A DNA stretch of 15,854 bases, from the NCBI GenBank assembly GCA_964611755.1, contig CAZTBB010000041.1, positions 1-15,854 of the forward strand. The letters run 5' to 3'. The translations under genes were made by a program, and so were the position numbers. Each line of letters begins with the position of its first letter. Position 1 is the first letter of the stretch. The stretch is from CAZTBB01 sp964611755. Lineage in GTDB: Bacteria > Pseudomonadota > Alphaproteobacteria > Micavibrionales > Micavibrionaceae. The notes beneath the pieces are model-generated. The model made no database searches and was not told the origin of the DNA. It worked only from the letters and a program-made list of their open reading frames with translations. Below, in pieces: positions 1 to 7,005 of the stretch.

Positions 1-1547
1 CGGCGCATAGCTCCACCTCCATCTCCGCAGGCCTTGGCATGGCGGCCTCCCGCGATCTGGATGGTGGCAACAAAAACATCATCGCTGTGATCGGTGATGG
101 CGCGATGAGTGCCGGCATGGCCTATGAGGCGATGAACAATGCCGGTGCCATGAAAATTAATGGCAAGCGCCCGCGCTTGATCGTTATTTTGAATGATAAC
201 GAAATGTCGATTGCCCCGCCAGTCGGCGCTATGAGCCGTTACCTCACAAACATTGTCTCCTCCCGCACCTACCAAAAAACGCGCGAGGCCGGCAAAAAGA
301 TCATGGAATATATGCCCTCCCCGATCAAACATGCCGCCAAACGCGCCGAAGAAGGCGCGCGCGTTGCTATGGGCGGCGGTAATTTATTCGAAGAGATGGG
401 TTTTTATTATATCGGCCCTGTTGATGGCCACAATCTGGACCACCTGCTGACGGTTCTTCGCAATGTCCGCGATTCCGATCATGATGGCCCTGTCCTGATC
501 CATGCCATCACCCAAAAAGGCAAAGGATACCTGCCAGCCGAAACCCGCCCGGACAAAATGCACGGCGTAAAAAAATTCGACGTGGTCACAGGCGACCAAT
601 TCAAAGGCAAAGCCGGCGCCCCCAGCTATACGCGCGTTTTTGCCGATGCCCTCATTCAAGAAGCCGAGAAGGATGCTAAAATCGTCGGGATCACGGCCGC
701 CATGCCCGATGGCACAGGCATGGATATCTTCGGCGCGGCCTTCCCCGAGCGCATGTTTGATGTCGGCATAGCCGAACAACATGGCGTGACCTTTGCCGCC
801 GGTATGGCCGCCGAAGGACATAAGCCATTCTGTGCGATCTACTCCACATTCTTGCAACGCGGCTATGACCAAGTGGTCCATGACGTTGCCATTCAAAATC
901 TGCCTGTGCGCTTTGCAATTGACCGTGCCGGTCTGGTCGGCGCGGATGGGCAAACCCATGCCGGTGCCTTTGATATCGCCTATCTTGGCTGCCTGCCGAA
1001 TATGGTTGTCATGGCGGCATCCGATGAAGCCGAGCTGAAACATATGGTGGCCACAGCTGCGGCGTATGATGATGGCCCTATTGCCTTCCGTTATCCTCGC
1101 GGAGAAGGCACAGGCATAGAGATGCCAGAGCAAGGCGAAGTATTAGAGATTGGCAAAGGCCGTATGATCCAAAACGGACAGGACATTGCCATCCTCTCCC
1201 TTGGCGGACGCCTTGAAGAATGCAAAAAGGCCGCGGCCATGATTGAACAAAAAACCGGCACAGCGCCTACAATTGCCGATGCGCGTTTTGCCAAACCTTT
1301 GGATGAAGCCCTTATCAAAGACCTGGCATCCTCGCATGATATGCTAATCACAATCGAGGAAGGCTCTCGCGGCGGATTTGGTGCCTATGTGCTGGAATTC
1401 TTGGCCAATCATGATCTGATGAATGGCCTCAAAGTGCGCACCATGACTTTGCCGGATACATTCCAAGACCAAGCCAGCCCGGACGAACAATATATCGAGG
1501 CCGGCCTGATGGCAGACCATATTTTCAAAACTGCCATAAAAGGGTAA
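1..1547 (+). CDS. dxs: 1-deoxy-D-xylulose-5-phosphate synthase, C-terminal ~515 residues (5' truncated by window edge)
   Basis: DXS condenses pyruvate and glyceraldehyde 3-phosphate to DXP, using ThDP and Mg, the first step of the cytoplasmic MEP isoprenoid pathway; DXP also feeds thiamine and, in some bacteria, PLP synthesis. The reading frame is open to base 3 and already encodes the family signature HSSTSISAGLGMA before the first ATG (39), so the real start lies outside the window; about 110-120 N-terminal residues are missing compared with the usual ~620-640. Visible elements: the ThDP motif GDG (codons 93-101) through NN (135-140); the linker IGPVDGHN; the transketolase pyrimidine domain with IAEQHGVTFAAG, whose Glu (codon 774-776) is the family's catalytic Glu; DRAGLVGADGQTHAG; and the C-terminal transketolase domain with EEGSRGGFG. 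It ends normally with TAA and no frameshift. Identification is secure. Confidence 0.97.
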   Translation, partial: AHSSTSISAGLGMAASRDLDGGNKNIIAVIGDGAMSAGMAYEAMNNAGAMKINGKRPRLIVILNDNEMSIAPPVGAMSRYLTNIVSSRTYQKTREAGKKIMEYMPSPIKHAAKRAEEGARVAMGGGNLFEEMGFYYIGPVDGHNLDHLLTVLRNVRDSDHDGPVLIHAITQKGKGYLPAETRPDKMHGVKKFDVVTGDQFKGKAGAPSYTRVFADALIQEAEKDAKIVGITAAMPDGTGMDIFGAAFPERMFDVGIAEQHGVTFAAGMAAEGHKPFCAIYSTFLQRGYDQVVHDVAIQNLPVRFAIDRAGLVGADGQTHAGAFDIAYLGCLPNMVVMAASDEAELKHMVATAAAYDDGPIAFRYPRGEGTGIEMPEQGEVLEIGKGRMIQNGQDIAILSLGGRLEECKKAAAMIEQKTGTAPTIADARFAKPLDEALIKDLASSHDMLITIEEGSRGGFGAYVLEFLANHDLMNGLKVRTMTLPDTFQDQASPDEQYIEAGLMADHIFKTAIKG

Positions 1548-1586
1548 AATAAAAGATACAGATTTCACGATAAGGGGAGATAAAAA

Positions 1587-2030
1587 ATGATCAGAACACT
1601 TACAAGCCTTGCTATTCTAGCCTGCGCCCTCACACCATTAAGCGCAGCAGCCGAGACAAAAAACCTGTCCGCTGATCGTTTTCAAGCGCTTCTACAAATC
1701 AGTCAACATTTCCTGATTGGTCAGGCCTATGCTGATGCTTGTCAAAAAGATGCAAGCAAGAAAGCCAAAACCTTATATAAGAGCAATGCAGCGCTCGCGA
1801 AAGAGGCTTTGATTGCAGAGGCCGATATTGTATATCCGGGCTCAAAAGGAGCGGAGAATATAAAAATTGCAAACACCTTATTGGCAAAAGGCAAAGAGAA
1901 TGCCGCTAAGGTTTTTAAGGTCAACGATATTTGCGATCAGCCAATCGCCCAAGGTTTTGCCGATCACTTCAAAGAATTTTCTACGTCCGATGCCGCCAAA
2001 ACACAAAAAATGCTCGATGGTGTGAAGTAA
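1587..2030 (+). CDS. small exported protein of unknown function (147 aa)
   Basis: I do not recognise a family. The first ~22 residues form a classical Sec signal peptide: a basic start (MIRT), a hydrophobic core (LAILACALTPLSA) and an Ala-rich cleavage region before ETKN. The mature part is about 125 residues, Lys/Ala-rich and probably helical, with only two cysteines (in YADACQKD and NDICDQP) that could form one disulfide in the periplasm. There is no lipobox at the cleavage site, so it is probably soluble periplasmic. The start is well supported: GGAG at 1576-1579 lies 7 bases before the ATG. It follows the dxs stop by 39 bases in the same direction and could be cotranscribed, but nothing suggests a shared function. 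Real gene: likely. Function: unknown. Confidence 0.8.
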   Translation: MIRTLTSLAILACALTPLSAAAETKNLSADRFQALLQISQHFLIGQAYADACQKDASKKAKTLYKSNAALAKEALIAEADIVYPGSKGAENIKIANTLLAKGKENAAKVFKVNDICDQPIAQGFADHFKEFSTSDAAKTQKMLDGVK

Positions 2031-2037
2031 ATAAATA

Positions 2038-2075
2038 TTGACACTAAAGGAATAAATTCCTAAAGTGTGAGTATG
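2038..2075 (+). promoter_or_regulatory. putative promoter with overlaid 28-bp interrupted palindrome (candidate operator)
   Basis: A perfect -35 hexamer TTGACA (2038-2043), a 17-base spacer and a -10-like TAAAGT (2061-2066, 4 of 6 matches). The same stretch is an inverted repeat from 2041 to 2068: ACACT-aa-AGGAAT-aa-ATTCCT-aa-AGTGT. All 11 pairs in the two arm blocks match; the interruptions are the AA dinucleotides. The symmetry fills the whole spacer, which suits a dimeric repressor. A transcript starting 7 bases after the -10 would begin at A2073, the first base of an in-frame ATG, implying leaderless mRNA. As RNA the repeat could instead form a hairpin hiding the AAGG and the GTG at 2067. 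There is no T-run, so it is not a terminator. The sequence facts are direct; the function is inferred. Confidence 0.5.
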
Positions 2076-2453
2076 ACTTTTGATCCCACCCCCCCGCACA
2101 CACACCACAAAACGCAAACCTTCTCGCCTGCATTAAATGCTCTGAAAGATGCGCTGGCCGATACGTTATCGACGGATAAACCGCAGGATGAACAGTCTGT
2201 CATGAGCCGTCAGGCTTCTATTTTGGATCAGATTTTTACGATCCTCATGGCGGAGCGCGTCGCCCCGATTTTAACCGATCCCCGCAAACAACAAACCGTA
2301 CAAGATTGGCTGGCTTACGCCCTGCGGGTGCAGCGCCAATGCCACGAGACACTGCGCACCAAAGCCAGCATGGCCTATATGGAGTCCTTACAAAAAGGGC
2401 CGCCGGCCAAGCAGATCCCCCCTCCCCCGATTTTACAGGAACGAAATGAGTAA
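2073..2453 (+). CDS. small protein of unknown function (126 aa)
   Basis: I do not recognise this protein. It has a Pro/His-rich, probably disordered first ~15 residues (DPTPPHTHHKTQ), a predicted helical body (residues ~45-110, with segments such as ILDQIFTILMAERVAPIL and VQDWLAYALRVQRQCHETL) and a Pro-rich end (PPAKQIPPPPILQ). There is no signal peptide or membrane segment, so it should be cytoplasmic. An in-frame GTG at 2067 would add two residues; I chose ATG 2073 because the candidate promoter places the transcript start there and no well-spaced Shine-Dalgarno precedes either codon. Its last 8 bases overlap the next gene, so the two are probably translationally coupled and may act together. 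The pattern of a short helical protein followed by a basic partner is seen here but no function follows from it. Confidence 0.7.
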   Translation: MTFDPTPPHTHHKTQTFSPALNALKDALADTLSTDKPQDEQSVMSRQASILDQIFTILMAERVAPILTDPRKQQTVQDWLAYALRVQRQCHETLRTKASMAYMESLQKGPPAKQIPPPPILQERNE

Positions 2454-2706
2454 CTCGGATTCCCCAATAAAAAGAAGAGCTTGGCCGGAAAAACGCCGCA
2501 AAGAACAGGCCAAACGATGCCGCCAAACACGCCCATGGGCTGCGTCCAATGGCCCTAAAAGCGATGAGGGCAAAGCACGCTCTTGTGTAAATGCATTTAA
2601 GGATGGTCTTCATAGCACCCTGATGATTGATCTATCACGGCTGTTACAAAAGCAAAAAACTATGATTAAGGCTTTGCAAGGGGGCGAAAATCGCCTAAAC
2701 AGATGA
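2446..2706 (+). CDS. small basic protein with GPKSxEGKxxSxxNAxKDGL-type motif (86 aa)
   Basis: A very basic 86-residue protein. Its N-terminus is rich in Arg/Lys (KRRAWPEKRRKEQAKRC). The centre holds GPKSDEGKARSCVNAFKDGL, closely resembling a motif (GPKTxEGKxxSxxNAxKHGL) that I know from many short bacterial proteins of unassigned function, some encoded near mobile elements or phage-like genes. The C-terminal ~25 residues look like a short amphipathic helix (LSRLLQKQKTMIKALQ). The charge suggests nucleic-acid contact, but this is inference. The start codon lies inside the end of the upstream gene (8-base overlap) and the stop is one base from the HAD gene's ATG, so it sits in the middle of a coupled three-gene unit. 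No frameshift is seen. Confidence 0.65.
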   Translation: MSNSDSPIKRRAWPEKRRKEQAKRCRQTRPWAASNGPKSDEGKARSCVNAFKDGLHSTLMIDLSRLLQKQKTMIKALQGGENRLNR

Positions 2707-2707
2707 G

Positions 2708-3586
2708 ATGAGCTTGACGAAACCCACTATAGTGATTTTCGATATGGACGGCACAGCTGTGCGTCACCTCAACCCGGCGATTCTGCATATTCTGGAGCGT
2801 TTGGATGATCTCTCATATAAAATCATACAGGCTTATCGCAAGATGATTGGTGAGAAGCTGCGCAAACGCAGCAAGCGCAAACGCCCACGACTCATGGTTC
2901 ACCGTGCCTTTCACAAGATTCGCCGCCGCCCCGTCGAGCAAATTGTCGAACCCTGCCCTGGTCTTTATGATCTTCTGGATTTTCTGCAAAGCCATGATAT
3001 CCCCCTTGGCATTGTCTCTAATGGGCTGGGCTCGGGCTACGGGCATGATATTCTGGAGAAGTTTGAGCTGGAGGATTACTTTCAGGCGACCATTTTCCGT
3101 GAGGATATTCGCAATTCCAAACCCAATCCGGAGCCGCTCAGAGTGTGCCTGCGCCGCATGAAAATTAAGCCAAAAACAAGTGACGTGATTTGGTATATTG
3201 GCGATCGCCATAAGGATATTACGATGGCGCTGGCGGCGAATGATGAGATGGAATGCTCAATTGTGCCGATTGCCTTTGCGGTCAATGCGGCTGTGGCTGT
3301 TTTGGAAAAAGGCGTTGGGCCGGATCATATCATCCCCTCTTTTTATGATATTCGTGAGCGTTTGGAAGATTTGCTTGGGCCTGAACCCGAGTCAAAGACT
3401 AAGCCAAACCCTAAGCCTAAGCCTAAACCCAAAAGCAAGCCTGCTGCGAAGAAAACAAAGCCCAAAAAGGCAACTGTTAAGAAAGGCTCAGCCGCTAAGC
3501 AAGCGCCGGCTCAAAAGAAGACAACCGCTAGGAAAACTGCGCCTAAATCCACCAATCAGCGCAGGGCTGTGGCAAGCGGCTCATAA
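2708..3586 (+). CDS. HAD-superfamily hydrolase with Lys/Pro/Ala-rich C-terminal tail (292 aa)
   Basis: A cytoplasmic phosphatase of the haloacid dehalogenase superfamily; the substrate cannot be told from sequence. The four motifs are in order: I, FDMDGT (Asp12 nucleophile, Asp14 acid/base); II, IVSNG (Ser104); III, Lys138 in NSKPNPEP; IV, IGDRHKD (Asp166, Asp170). A helical cap lies between I and II and carries an unusually basic run (residues ~49-74, e.g. KLRKRSKRKRPRL). The catalytic core ends near residue 222. After it comes a ~70-residue tail of Lys, Pro, Ala and Thr with KPKPKPK-type repeats, resembling histone H1-like tails, encoded partly by CCTAAG hexamer repeats (about 3410-3427). 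The start follows the previous stop by one base. The last 31 bases overlap the end of sppA on the other strand. Phosphoglycolate or nucleotide phosphatase activity is possible but unproven. Confidence 0.9.
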   Translation: MSLTKPTIVIFDMDGTAVRHLNPAILHILERLDDLSYKIIQAYRKMIGEKLRKRSKRKRPRLMVHRAFHKIRRRPVEQIVEPCPGLYDLLDFLQSHDIPLGIVSNGLGSGYGHDILEKFELEDYFQATIFREDIRNSKPNPEPLRVCLRRMKIKPKTSDVIWYIGDRHKDITMALAANDEMECSIVPIAFAVNAAVAVLEKGVGPDHIIPSFYDIRERLEDLLGPEPESKTKPNPKPKPKPKSKPAAKKTKPKKATVKKGSAAKQAPAQKKTTARKTAPKSTNQRRAVASGS

Positions 3587-5451
3587 GTAACACCGCCATG
3601 CTGTGCCTGCTGGCCGAGAGCATAAAACGCCATCACGGGAGCAAGCGCTTCTCCGAATTGCGCTGGCAACGAGGCGCTCCCCTGAAGCAAATCCAGAAAT
3701 TGCTGATAGGGTGTTTTCGGTTTTGGCAAAATCTGGATCTTCAGATCATTACGGCTTTCATGGCCCAATGTTTGGGCGGCATAATCCAGCGTATCATTGA
3801 GTGTGCCAAGCTCATCCACCAAGCCGACTTGCAGCGCATCCTTCCCTGTCCATACGCGGCCTTTGGCAATCTCACGCACGCTCTCAACCGGCATATTGCG
3901 GCCCTTGGCGACGCGCTCTAAAAACTGCTCATAGGTATGATCCAGCATCGCATTGAACCGCGCTGCGCCGGCCTCATCAAAGGGCTGGTTAAAGGACCAC
4001 AGATCGGCATTCTCTCCCCAGTTTACGCCATCCCAATTCACACCAACCTTACCCCAGAGTTCCTGCAAGGCAAACTTACCACCGGCCACGCCAATCGACC
4101 CCGTCACGGTCATGGGGCTGGCAAATATCTTATCCGCATAGGCCGATACCCAATACCCACCGGAGGCAGCCACGGGCCCCATGGAGACAAAAACCTGCTT
4201 GCCCTTATTCTTTGCCCGCTCCACCGCCCGGAGGATGGACTCAGAGGCAACAGGTGAGCCTCCCGGGCTATTGACCCGCAAGATGATGGCCTCAACCGCC
4301 TTATCCTCCCCCGCATCGAGGATGGCGGGGGCAATATCACTGGCTGCCGCCACCGCCTGCCCCCCAAGGGCGGCGTTTTCGAGTGATTTGCTTAAAATCA
4401 TACCATTTACATAAATAACGGCAACTTTCGACGTGTTTTGTTTACGCCCAATACTCGCCATAAGTTCTTCCAAACGCTCGTTACTGGTGACATTCATATA
4501 GGTACTGGCAAAAATAAAGGGCAGGTCTTTGTCCTCCGGATTGCCCGTCACCTGCTCACGGATTTTAGACACCAATACATCCGCATAATCAGCATGATCG
4601 ATAAGCCCTTCGCGCGCGGCGTCCGTGGCGTTAAACAAGGCCTGATCAACCAGACTCTGGAATTGCTGGACACGCATAGAGCGGTCTGCGGCCACATCCC
4701 TGACCACCGCATCAGTGAGAACAGCGAGCATATTTTCACTCATCTCCCGGCTCTCGGCCGACATCTCCGTGCGCGTCATATTTTCATAGACGGTTTTATA
4801 TTCCTCGCGCTGAAAAAAATTGGGCTCTACCCCAAGCTTCTCAAGCACCCCTGCAAAGAACGGAATTTGAAAACTCACCCCCGGCAAAGAGAGAATTCCC
4901 ATGGGTTGAAGCCATATCTCATCAAAAGCTGCCGCCAGATAATACGCCCCAAGCGAATTTGTCGCAAATGACGGCGAATATAAATAAGCAAATTTCCCAT
5001 CTGCCTTAAAAGCTTTCACAGCCGCACGCAGCTCATGCACATGTGCAAGAGAAATTGCCGGATTATCCATGCGCACCAATAATCCCCTGACACGGTCATC
5101 GTCACGCGCATGCTCAAGCAAAGAGACATAATCATGCACAGAGGGTTCCGGCGGTATAAAGGCGCTCGCAAACCCGCCATCTGCAGGCCTTTCGCGCAAC
5201 TCTTTATCCAGTTCAATATAAAGCACCATCTCATCCGGCAGCTTGGGTGCGCTTTCGTTTAAAAAACGAGTAAAAAGAAATATGCTGGCAGCTATATAGA
5301 TAATAAAAATAAAACCAAAGACTGTGGCCGTTTTCTTCAAGGCACGCCATAAAATGCCGGGCAAGCGCCACTTTTTCTTCGGCTCCTCAATTTTTGGGGG
5401 CTTTGGCTTTGTAAATAACGGGCGATGCGATCTAAATTGCTGACGAGGCAT
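3556..5451 (-). CDS. sppA: signal peptide peptidase SppA, 67 kDa type (631 aa)
   Basis: A membrane-anchored serine peptidase that cuts leftover signal peptides in the inner membrane. The N-terminus is cytoplasmic and basic (KPKPPKIEEPKKKWR), followed by one transmembrane helix at ~40-62, so the catalytic part faces the periplasm. Two tandem SppA/ClpP-like domains follow. The family's Ser/Lys dyad is split between them: Lys219 (REEYKTVYENM, equivalent to E. coli Lys209) in the first and Ser430 (AASGGYW, equivalent to Ser409) in the second. Length fits the long form (E. coli 618). The ATG at 5451 is chosen over an in-frame upstream ATG at 5478 because AGGGAG (5459-5464) stands 7 bases before it and it avoids overlap with aroC. 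It is the last gene of the fabI operon, 17 bases after aroC. Its 3' end overlaps the convergent HAD gene by 31 bases. Confidence 0.95.
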   Translation of the reverse strand: MPRQQFRSHRPLFTKPKPPKIEEPKKKWRLPGILWRALKKTATVFGFIFIIYIAASIFLFTRFLNESAPKLPDEMVLYIELDKELRERPADGGFASAFIPPEPSVHDYVSLLEHARDDDRVRGLLVRMDNPAISLAHVHELRAAVKAFKADGKFAYLYSPSFATNSLGAYYLAAAFDEIWLQPMGILSLPGVSFQIPFFAGVLEKLGVEPNFFQREEYKTVYENMTRTEMSAESREMSENMLAVLTDAVVRDVAADRSMRVQQFQSLVDQALFNATDAAREGLIDHADYADVLVSKIREQVTGNPEDKDLPFIFASTYMNVTSNERLEELMASIGRKQNTSKVAVIYVNGMILSKSLENAALGGQAVAAASDIAPAILDAGEDKAVEAIILRVNSPGGSPVASESILRAVERAKNKGKQVFVSMGPVAASGGYWVSAYADKIFASPMTVTGSIGVAGGKFALQELWGKVGVNWDGVNWGENADLWSFNQPFDEAGAARFNAMLDHTYEQFLERVAKGRNMPVESVREIAKGRVWTGKDALQVGLVDELGTLNDTLDYAAQTLGHESRNDLKIQILPKPKTPYQQFLDLLQGSASLPAQFGEALAPVMAFYALGQQAQHGGVTYEPLATALR

Positions 5452-5468
5452 ATGTGTGCTCCCTAAAC

Positions 5469-6554
5469 CTATAGGCACTGCGCCTTATGACGCAGCCAAT
5501 GATCCGCCAGGACACAAGCCATCATGCCTTCGACCACAGGAGCACCGCGAATTCCAACACATGGGTCATGGCGGCCTTTGGTTAGAATATCAGTCTCATT
5601 GCCTTGCTTATCGATTGTCTGAACCGGCGTTAAAATAGAGCTGGTTGGTTTGAAAGCAACACGCGCGACAATATCCTGCCCCGTCGAAATCCCCCCCAAT
5701 ATACCGCCAGCATTGTTAGAAAGAAAAACCGGGTTGCCATCTTCATCCACGCGAATTTCATCGGCGTTATCCTCTCCGCCGAGAACAACAGAGTCAAAAC
5801 CATTGCCGATTTCCACAGCCTTGGTCGCGTTGATACTCATCATTGCCTTTGCAATATCCGAGTCCAGCTTGTCATAAACAGGAGCACCAAGCCCGGCAGG
5901 AAAGCCTGAGGCGTGCACTTCGATTAATGCGCCTGCGCTGGAGCCTTTCTTGCGAACACTATCGAGGTAAGCGACCCAATTTTCTGCCGCTTCGGCATCG
6001 ACCGTAAAAAACGGGTTTTGATCCAGTTGATCCCAATCCCAGTTATCGCGGTTGATTTTCTGGGTCCCTACCTGCACGACAGCAGCACGGATTTGAATCT
6101 CCGGCCCGATTTGTGTTTCCAGTATGCGCCGTGCCACAGCACCAGCCGCCACACGCATCGCCGTCTCACGCGCGGAAGAACGCCCACCGCCGCGATAATC
6201 ACGGATACCATATTTTTTGTAATAGGTGAAATCCGCATGACCGGGACGGAACTTGTCTTTAATGTCCCCGTAATCTTTGGATTTTTGATCCTTATTATGA
6301 ATCAACAAGCCAATCGGGGTCCCCGTTGTTTGCCCCTCAAAAACACCCGATAAAATCTGGACCTCATCCGGTTCTCGGCGTTGTGTCGTATGGCGTGATT
6401 GCCCGGGCTTGCGGCGCTCCAGATATTTTTGGATATCCTCCTCACTCAGGGAGATGCCGGGCGGCACACCATCCACCACACAGCCAATAGCCGGGCCGTG
6501 ACTTTCCCCAAAGCTCTGATATTGAAACAATGTGCCAAAACGATTACCCGACAT
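5469..6554 (-). CDS. aroC: chorismate synthase (361 aa)
   Basis: Catalyses the last shikimate-pathway step, EPSP to chorismate, using reduced FMN; the product feeds aromatic amino acids, folate and quinones. Family signatures are intact: GESHGPAIGCVVDGVPPG near the N-terminus, RREPDEVQILSGVFEGQTTG, the central FRPGHADFTYYKKYGIRDYR with RGGGRSSARETAMRVAAGAVAR, and the C-terminal FKPTSSILTPVQT and GRHDPCVGIRGAPVVE. The length of 361 equals the E. coli enzyme. The ATG has AGGA 8 bases upstream and lies inside the last codons of the thioesterase gene (11-base overlap), so translation is probably coupled. No flavin reductase domain is fused to it, so it should be the monofunctional type that needs a separate FMNH2 source. 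Confidence 0.98.
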   Translation of the reverse strand: MSGNRFGTLFQYQSFGESHGPAIGCVVDGVPPGISLSEEDIQKYLERRKPGQSRHTTQRREPDEVQILSGVFEGQTTGTPIGLLIHNKDQKSKDYGDIKDKFRPGHADFTYYKKYGIRDYRGGGRSSARETAMRVAAGAVARRILETQIGPEIQIRAAVVQVGTQKINRDNWDWDQLDQNPFFTVDAEAAENWVAYLDSVRKKGSSAGALIEVHASGFPAGLGAPVYDKLDSDIAKAMMSINATKAVEIGNGFDSVVLGGEDNADEIRVDEDGNPVFLSNNAGGILGGISTGQDIVARVAFKPTSSILTPVQTIDKQGNETDILTKGRHDPCVGIRGAPVVEGMMACVLADHWLRHKAQCL

Positions 6555-7005
6555 GTACCGCTTCCTTTTGTGTACTCAAAGTTCCTTGTTCGATAACGGC
6601 CACCGTCAAGCGCGAAACACATACGCGCTTGTCTGTGGCTTCCTCCCAAATATCTGTCTGCCAGACTTGCGTGCGTCGCCCGATATGCAAGGGGCGGCAT
6701 TCCCCTACAACATTGCCTTCGGTCACGGCGCGAATATGGTTGGCGTTAATATCCAGCCCCACCACGCGGTGCGTATCAGCATTAATGGTCATCCATGCGG
6801 CCACAGAGCCAAGCGTTTCAGACAGAACGCAGCTTGCGCCGCCATGCAAAATGCCAAAGGGCTGGGTTGTACGCCGATCGACCGGCATGGTTCCACGCAG
6901 ATAATCAGCGCCAATTTCGGTGAATTTTATACCGATATGGGCTGAGAGGTTGTCATTGCGGGTTCCTTGAATTTCATCAACACTAAAATCCTTGAACCAG
7001 ATCAT
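6544..7005 (-). CDS. hotdog-fold acyl-CoA thioesterase, YdiI/PaaI type (153 aa)
   Basis: A cytoplasmic thioesterase of the hotdog superfamily. It is strikingly close to E. coli YdiI (1,4-dihydroxy-2-naphthoyl-CoA hydrolase of menaquinone synthesis): MPVDRRTTQPFG, LHGGASCVLSETLGS with the catalytic Glu63 at the same position, VVGLDINANH, PLHIGRRTQVWQ and a SRLTVAVI ending. EntH-like or aromatic/aliphatic acyl-CoA hydrolases share this pattern, so the substrate remains open. It starts in the last bases of fabI (ATGA overlap) and ends 11 bases inside aroC, making it a tightly coupled middle gene. Placement next to FabI suggests clearing of acyl thioesters; placement next to AroC would also suit a chorismate-derived quinone route. 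Both are inference, since no other men gene is present here. Confidence 0.9.
   Translation of the reverse strand: MIWFKDFSVDEIQGTRNDNLSAHIGIKFTEIGADYLRGTMPVDRRTTQPFGILHGGASCVLSETLGSVAAWMTINADTHRVVGLDINANHIRAVTEGNVVGECRPLHIGRRTQVWQTDIWEEATDKRVCVSRLTVAVIEQGTLSTQKEAVHVG

Noticed and set aside
384..1133. Long open frame on the - strand inside dxs (249 codons)
   Set aside because: It is antisense to a clearly conserved enzyme, has no start signal and no recognisable protein features.
3400..3440. CCTAAG-type repeats considered as a CRISPR or mobile-element repeat
   Set aside because: They are short, uninterrupted by spacers and lie in frame coding for the KPKPK tail; a coding microsatellite explains them.
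3598..4971. Several open frames of 62-177 codons on the + strand across sppA
   Set aside because: They are antisense to conserved SppA domains, including the catalytic Ser and Lys regions; compositions are unlike real proteins.
5452..5478. Upstream ATG of sppA at 5478
   Set aside because: The Shine-Dalgarno AGGGAG at 5459-5464 lies inside this extension and is ideally spaced for ATG 5451.
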